Assembly: GCF_008639165.1 (NCBI RefSeq)
Contig: NZ_CP029197.1
Coordinates: 7,382,001 to 7,446,000, forward strand
Direction of reading: 5' to 3'
From: Streptomyces venezuelae ATCC 10712
Lineage (GTDB): Bacteria; Actinomycetota; Actinomycetes; Streptomycetales; Streptomycetaceae
Length of the DNA stretch: 64,000 bases
Positions within the stretch are counted from its first letter, which is position 1; each line of letters starts with the position of its first letter. Of this stretch, positions 61,688 to 64,000 are shown piece by piece. The position numbers and the translations under genes are program-made. The notes under the pieces were generated by a model. It was not told the DNA's origin and made no database searches. It saw nothing but the letters and a program-made list of their open reading frames with translations.

Positions 61688-63349
61688 ATGACCCGATTCG
61701 ACTCGGCCGGGGAAGCGACCGGCCACCGCACGCCCGTTCTCATCGTCGGCGGCTCACTGGTGGGCCTGTCCACCTCGCTGTTCCTGGGGCGTCTCGGAGT
61801 GCCGCACACGCTGGTCGAGCGCCATGCCGCCACCTCGATCCACCCGCGCGGCCGCGGCAACAACGTGCGCACGATGGAGGTGTTCCGCAGCGCCGGCATG
61901 ACGCTGCCCATCCAGGAGGCCGCGTCGGTCCTGGCAGCCAACAACGGGATCCTGCAGACGCCGAGCCTGGTGGGCGATGTCGGCGAGTGGCTGTTCAAGG
62001 ACATCGACCCCGGTGGCGGGATCGCCCGCATCAGCCCCGCGGGGTGGTGTCTGTGCAGCCAGAACGATCTCGAACCGGTGCTCCTGAAGCACGCTCGGGA
62101 GCTCGGCGGAGATCTGCGGTTCGCGACCGAGCTGATGTTCTTCGAGCAGGACGCCGAAGGGGTGACCGCGCAGGTCAAGAGTCGCGGCACCGGTGAACAC
62201 ACCACCATCCGCGCGGACTACCTGGTCGCGGCGGACGGCCCGCGCAGCCCGGTCCGCGAGCAACTCGGCATCGGGCAGAGCGGTCCGGGCGACCTCTTCC
62301 ACAACGTGAGCATCACCTTCGTGTCCCGCGGCCTCGCGGACGTCGTCGGCGACCGGAAGTTCATCGTCTGCTACCTGACGAACCCGGAGGCCGACGGGGC
62401 CCTACTGCCCGTCGACAACCGGGAGCACTGGGTGTTCCACGCTCCCTGGCACCCCGAACACGGCGAGACACTGGAGGAGTTCACCGACGAGCGGTGCCGG
62501 GAACACATCCGGCGGGCCGTGGGGGTGCCGGACCTCGATGTGGAGATCACCGGCAGAGCTCCTTGGCACGCGGCGCAGAGGGTCGCCGAACGGTACGCGG
62601 AGGGCCGGGTGTTCCTCGCCGGCGACTCCGCCCACGAGATGCCGCCCACCGGGGCGTTCGGCTCCAACACCGGCATCCAGGACGCGCACAACCTCGCCTG
62701 GAAGCTCGCGGCCGTACTGGGCGGCTGGGCCGGCCCCGGCCTGCTCGCCTCCTACGGCGCGGAGCGCCGGCCGGTCGCGGAGACGACGAGTGCCCGGGCT
62801 GCGGCGCGGTCGGTCGAGCACAGCCACCCCGGGTACGCCCCCGGCCCCGGATCCGGCGGCCCCCAGGGGAAGAAGGGCGGCATCCTCAGCGACGTGCTCG
62901 GCTACCGCTACCCGCAGGGCGCCGTCCTGGGCACCGATCGGACCATGCCGGTCGTGCCCGACGGGCTGCGACTGACGGGTGAACCCGGAAGCCGGGCACC
63001 CCACATGTGGCTGAGCCGCGCCGGTACCCGGGTCTCCACGCTCGATCTGTACGAGCGGTCCCTGGTCCTTCTGAGTTCCGAAGACGGCGCCTGCGACTGG
63101 CACACCGCGGCGACGCACGTCGCGCAGCAGCTGTCGGTGCCGCTCGACTCGTACCGGATCGGTGCGGGTCCCGCCGCGGATCTCACCCCCGTGAGCGAAA
63201 CGGACTGGGCGGAGGTTCACGGCGCCACTCCGGACGGCGCGGTGCTGGTCCGCCCCGACGGCTTCGTCGCGTGGCGGTCCGAAGGAGCGTCGGCGGACCC
63301 CGGAGTGGTGCTGCGGCAAGCCCTCACGGCGATCCTGGGCCGGGACTGA
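61688..63349 (+). CDS. whiE-ORFVIII: WhiE ORFVIII-type FAD-dependent aromatic hydroxylase
   Basis: 553 residues, class A flavoprotein monooxygenase: FAD motif VGGSLVGLSTSLFLGRL near residue 18, DG motif AADGPRSPVRE and GD motif VFLAGDSAHEMPPTG. It hydroxylates the polyketide late in pigment synthesis. I chose the ATG at 61688 (GGAGACGAG upstream) over 61580, whose extra residues are an Arg run unlike the family. It is divergent from ORFI-VII, as in S. coelicolor. Confidence 0.92.
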   Translation: MTRFDSAGEATGHRTPVLIVGGSLVGLSTSLFLGRLGVPHTLVERHAATSIHPRGRGNNVRTMEVFRSAGMTLPIQEAASVLAANNGILQTPSLVGDVGEWLFKDIDPGGGIARISPAGWCLCSQNDLEPVLLKHARELGGDLRFATELMFFEQDAEGVTAQVKSRGTGEHTTIRADYLVAADGPRSPVREQLGIGQSGPGDLFHNVSITFVSRGLADVVGDRKFIVCYLTNPEADGALLPVDNREHWVFHAPWHPEHGETLEEFTDERCREHIRRAVGVPDLDVEITGRAPWHAAQRVAERYAEGRVFLAGDSAHEMPPTGAFGSNTGIQDAHNLAWKLAAVLGGWAGPGLLASYGAERRPVAETTSARAAARSVEHSHPGYAPGPGSGGPQGKKGGILSDVLGYRYPQGAVLGTDRTMPVVPDGLRLTGEPGSRAPHMWLSRAGTRVSTLDLYERSLVLLSSEDGACDWHTAATHVAQQLSVPLDSYRIGAGPAADLTPVSETDWAEVHGATPDGAVLVRPDGFVAWRSEGASADPGVVLRQALTAILGRD

Positions 63350-63670
63350 CCGCTTCCTTGCCGCCCGCACGGCAGGGCCGGAAGCCTTCGCCACGAACCG
63401 GACCAGGCAGCACCGACGACGCTCGTGATCCTTGCGGCTAGACCGTTCGCGCGCAGGACGTCGTCCGATCCCGAGCACCGGACAAGCCGCGGTGACCTGC
63501 GCAAATGATCACCAGCAGGGCAGATCAAGACCCCGACCGGGGGACAGCGCGCGCGAATCTCCCGTTGCGGTGCTCACCGGTCGGGGTTCTGCTCGTGCAC
63601 GGAGCACAGCACAGCACAGCGCCGCGCTGCCCAGCCGGCCGGGAAAGCTCCGCCGAAGGAGAGAAGAAGC
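63350..63670. other. Intergenic stretch with short CACAG repeats
   Basis: 321 nt without a supportable gene. The only structure I see is a GCACA triple direct repeat at about 63604-63618, shortly before the ribosome site of the next gene. Confidence 0.4.
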
Positions 63671-64000
63671 ATGCGTCTCGCACGTACGGGTCCCCAGCTC
63701 GCCCTGGTCCTGAGCGCCCTCGTCCTGTCCGCATCTCCCGCCGTCGCGGCGCCCGACGGTGACGTCCTGGTCAATCCGGGGAAGGCGGCTCCCGGGACCA
63801 CCGTCACCGTGAGCACGACCGCCTGCGGCAAGGAGACCTACGGCAAGGGTGAGTCGGAAGCGGGCGGGAAGTTCCACCTCCTGCCCGGCGACCGGGAGGG
63901 CGTGCTGGTGGGTACGTTCAAGCTCCCGCTGGAAGCCGCCTCCGGCACGGACACAGTGACCCTCAAGTGCCCGCCTCGCATCAAGCAGACCGTCACCTAT
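63671..64000 (+). CDS. Secreted protein, 3' truncated by window end
   Basis: The first 110 codons of a gene running off the right edge. AAGGAG stands about 10 nt before the ATG. Residues 1-27 (MRLARTGPQLALVLSALVLS...) are a Sec signal peptide. The mature part begins PDGDVLVNPGKAAPGTTVTVSTTACG and looks like an immunoglobulin-like or other all-beta surface domain with two Cys residues seen so far (Cys52 and Cys102). No family can be assigned from the visible part. Confidence 0.8.
   Translation, partial: MRLARTGPQLALVLSALVLSASPAVAAPDGDVLVNPGKAAPGTTVTVSTTACGKETYGKGESEAGGKFHLLPGDREGVLVGTFKLPLEAASGTDTVTLKCPPRIKQTVTY

Noticed and set aside
63604..63618. GCACA direct repeats as a CRISPR or mobile-element trace.
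   Set aside because: Units are only 5 bp without spacers, and no cas or transposase gene is present.

Overview
The window is 64 kb of very GC-rich, densely packed DNA with GTG starts, short SD-led intergenic gaps, Tat and lipoprotein signals and a complete whiE-type spore-pigment locus. This points to a Streptomyces chromosome, probably an accessory or arm-proximal region because it is dominated by catabolic and specialised-metabolism genes. I see no rRNA, tRNA, CRISPR array, transposase, integrase or attachment site.

Layout. (1) 1-4.9 kb: secreted hemicellulases, namely a 5'-truncated GH10 xylanase / ricin-type CBM13 / GH62 arabinofuranosidase fusion followed by a GH74 xyloglucanase with an N-terminal ricin-type domain. 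(2) 4.9-8.2 kb: small metabolic genes (nucleoside deaminase, F420/FMN-type oxidoreductase, Lrp regulator, secreted beta-propeller protein). (3) 8.4-22.7 kb: an organosulfur-scavenging island with an XRE-cupin regulator, two complete sulfonate-type ABC importers, an arylsulfotransferase-like propeller, a Tat-exported sulfatase, its formylglycine-generating enzyme, an AtsK/TauD-type dioxygenase, an SsuE-like FMN reductase and a DszA/SnaA-family monooxygenase. A possibly leaderless, Cys-containing upstream ORF precedes the second operon. (4) 23.0-25.9 kb: a DUF1345 membrane protein and a multidomain SpoIIE phosphatase.

(5) 26-49.6 kb: a large catabolic island. An eleven-gene minus-strand run (42.6 to 29.1 kb) encodes a Baeyer-Villiger monooxygenase, alpha/beta hydrolase, 7-TM protein, aldehyde and alcohol dehydrogenases, class III aminotransferase, two acyl-CoA synthetases, an SDR, an acyl-CoA dehydrogenase and an APH-type kinase. 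A DUF485/sodium-solute symporter pair and a PhyH dioxygenase lie downstream on the same strand. The kinase/ACAD/SDR/CoA-ligase/symporter set resembles the Pseudomonas lva (levulinate, 4-hydroxyacid) pathway. Divergent units encode an APC permease, a diaminopentanoate-dehydrogenase-like enzyme, a DAO-type flavoprotein, an XRE-cupin regulator and a PucR-type regulator. Two sequence signals tie the island together: a conserved element of about 95 nt upstream of three of its units, and a TGTTTA...TAAACA palindrome present both before the PucR gene and in the permease/BVMO divergent region.

(6) 49.7-56 kb: a decayed regulator, a GGMHTG-repeat surface protein beside a class F sortase, a DHA2 exporter, a secreted beta-helix protein and an O-methyltransferase. 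(7) 56.1-63.3 kb: whiE ORFI-VII on the minus strand with divergent ORFVIII. (8) The window ends inside a secreted-protein gene.

I regard the 26-49.6 kb island and its shared upstream element as the most likely undescribed system. Its substrate cannot be fixed from sequence.
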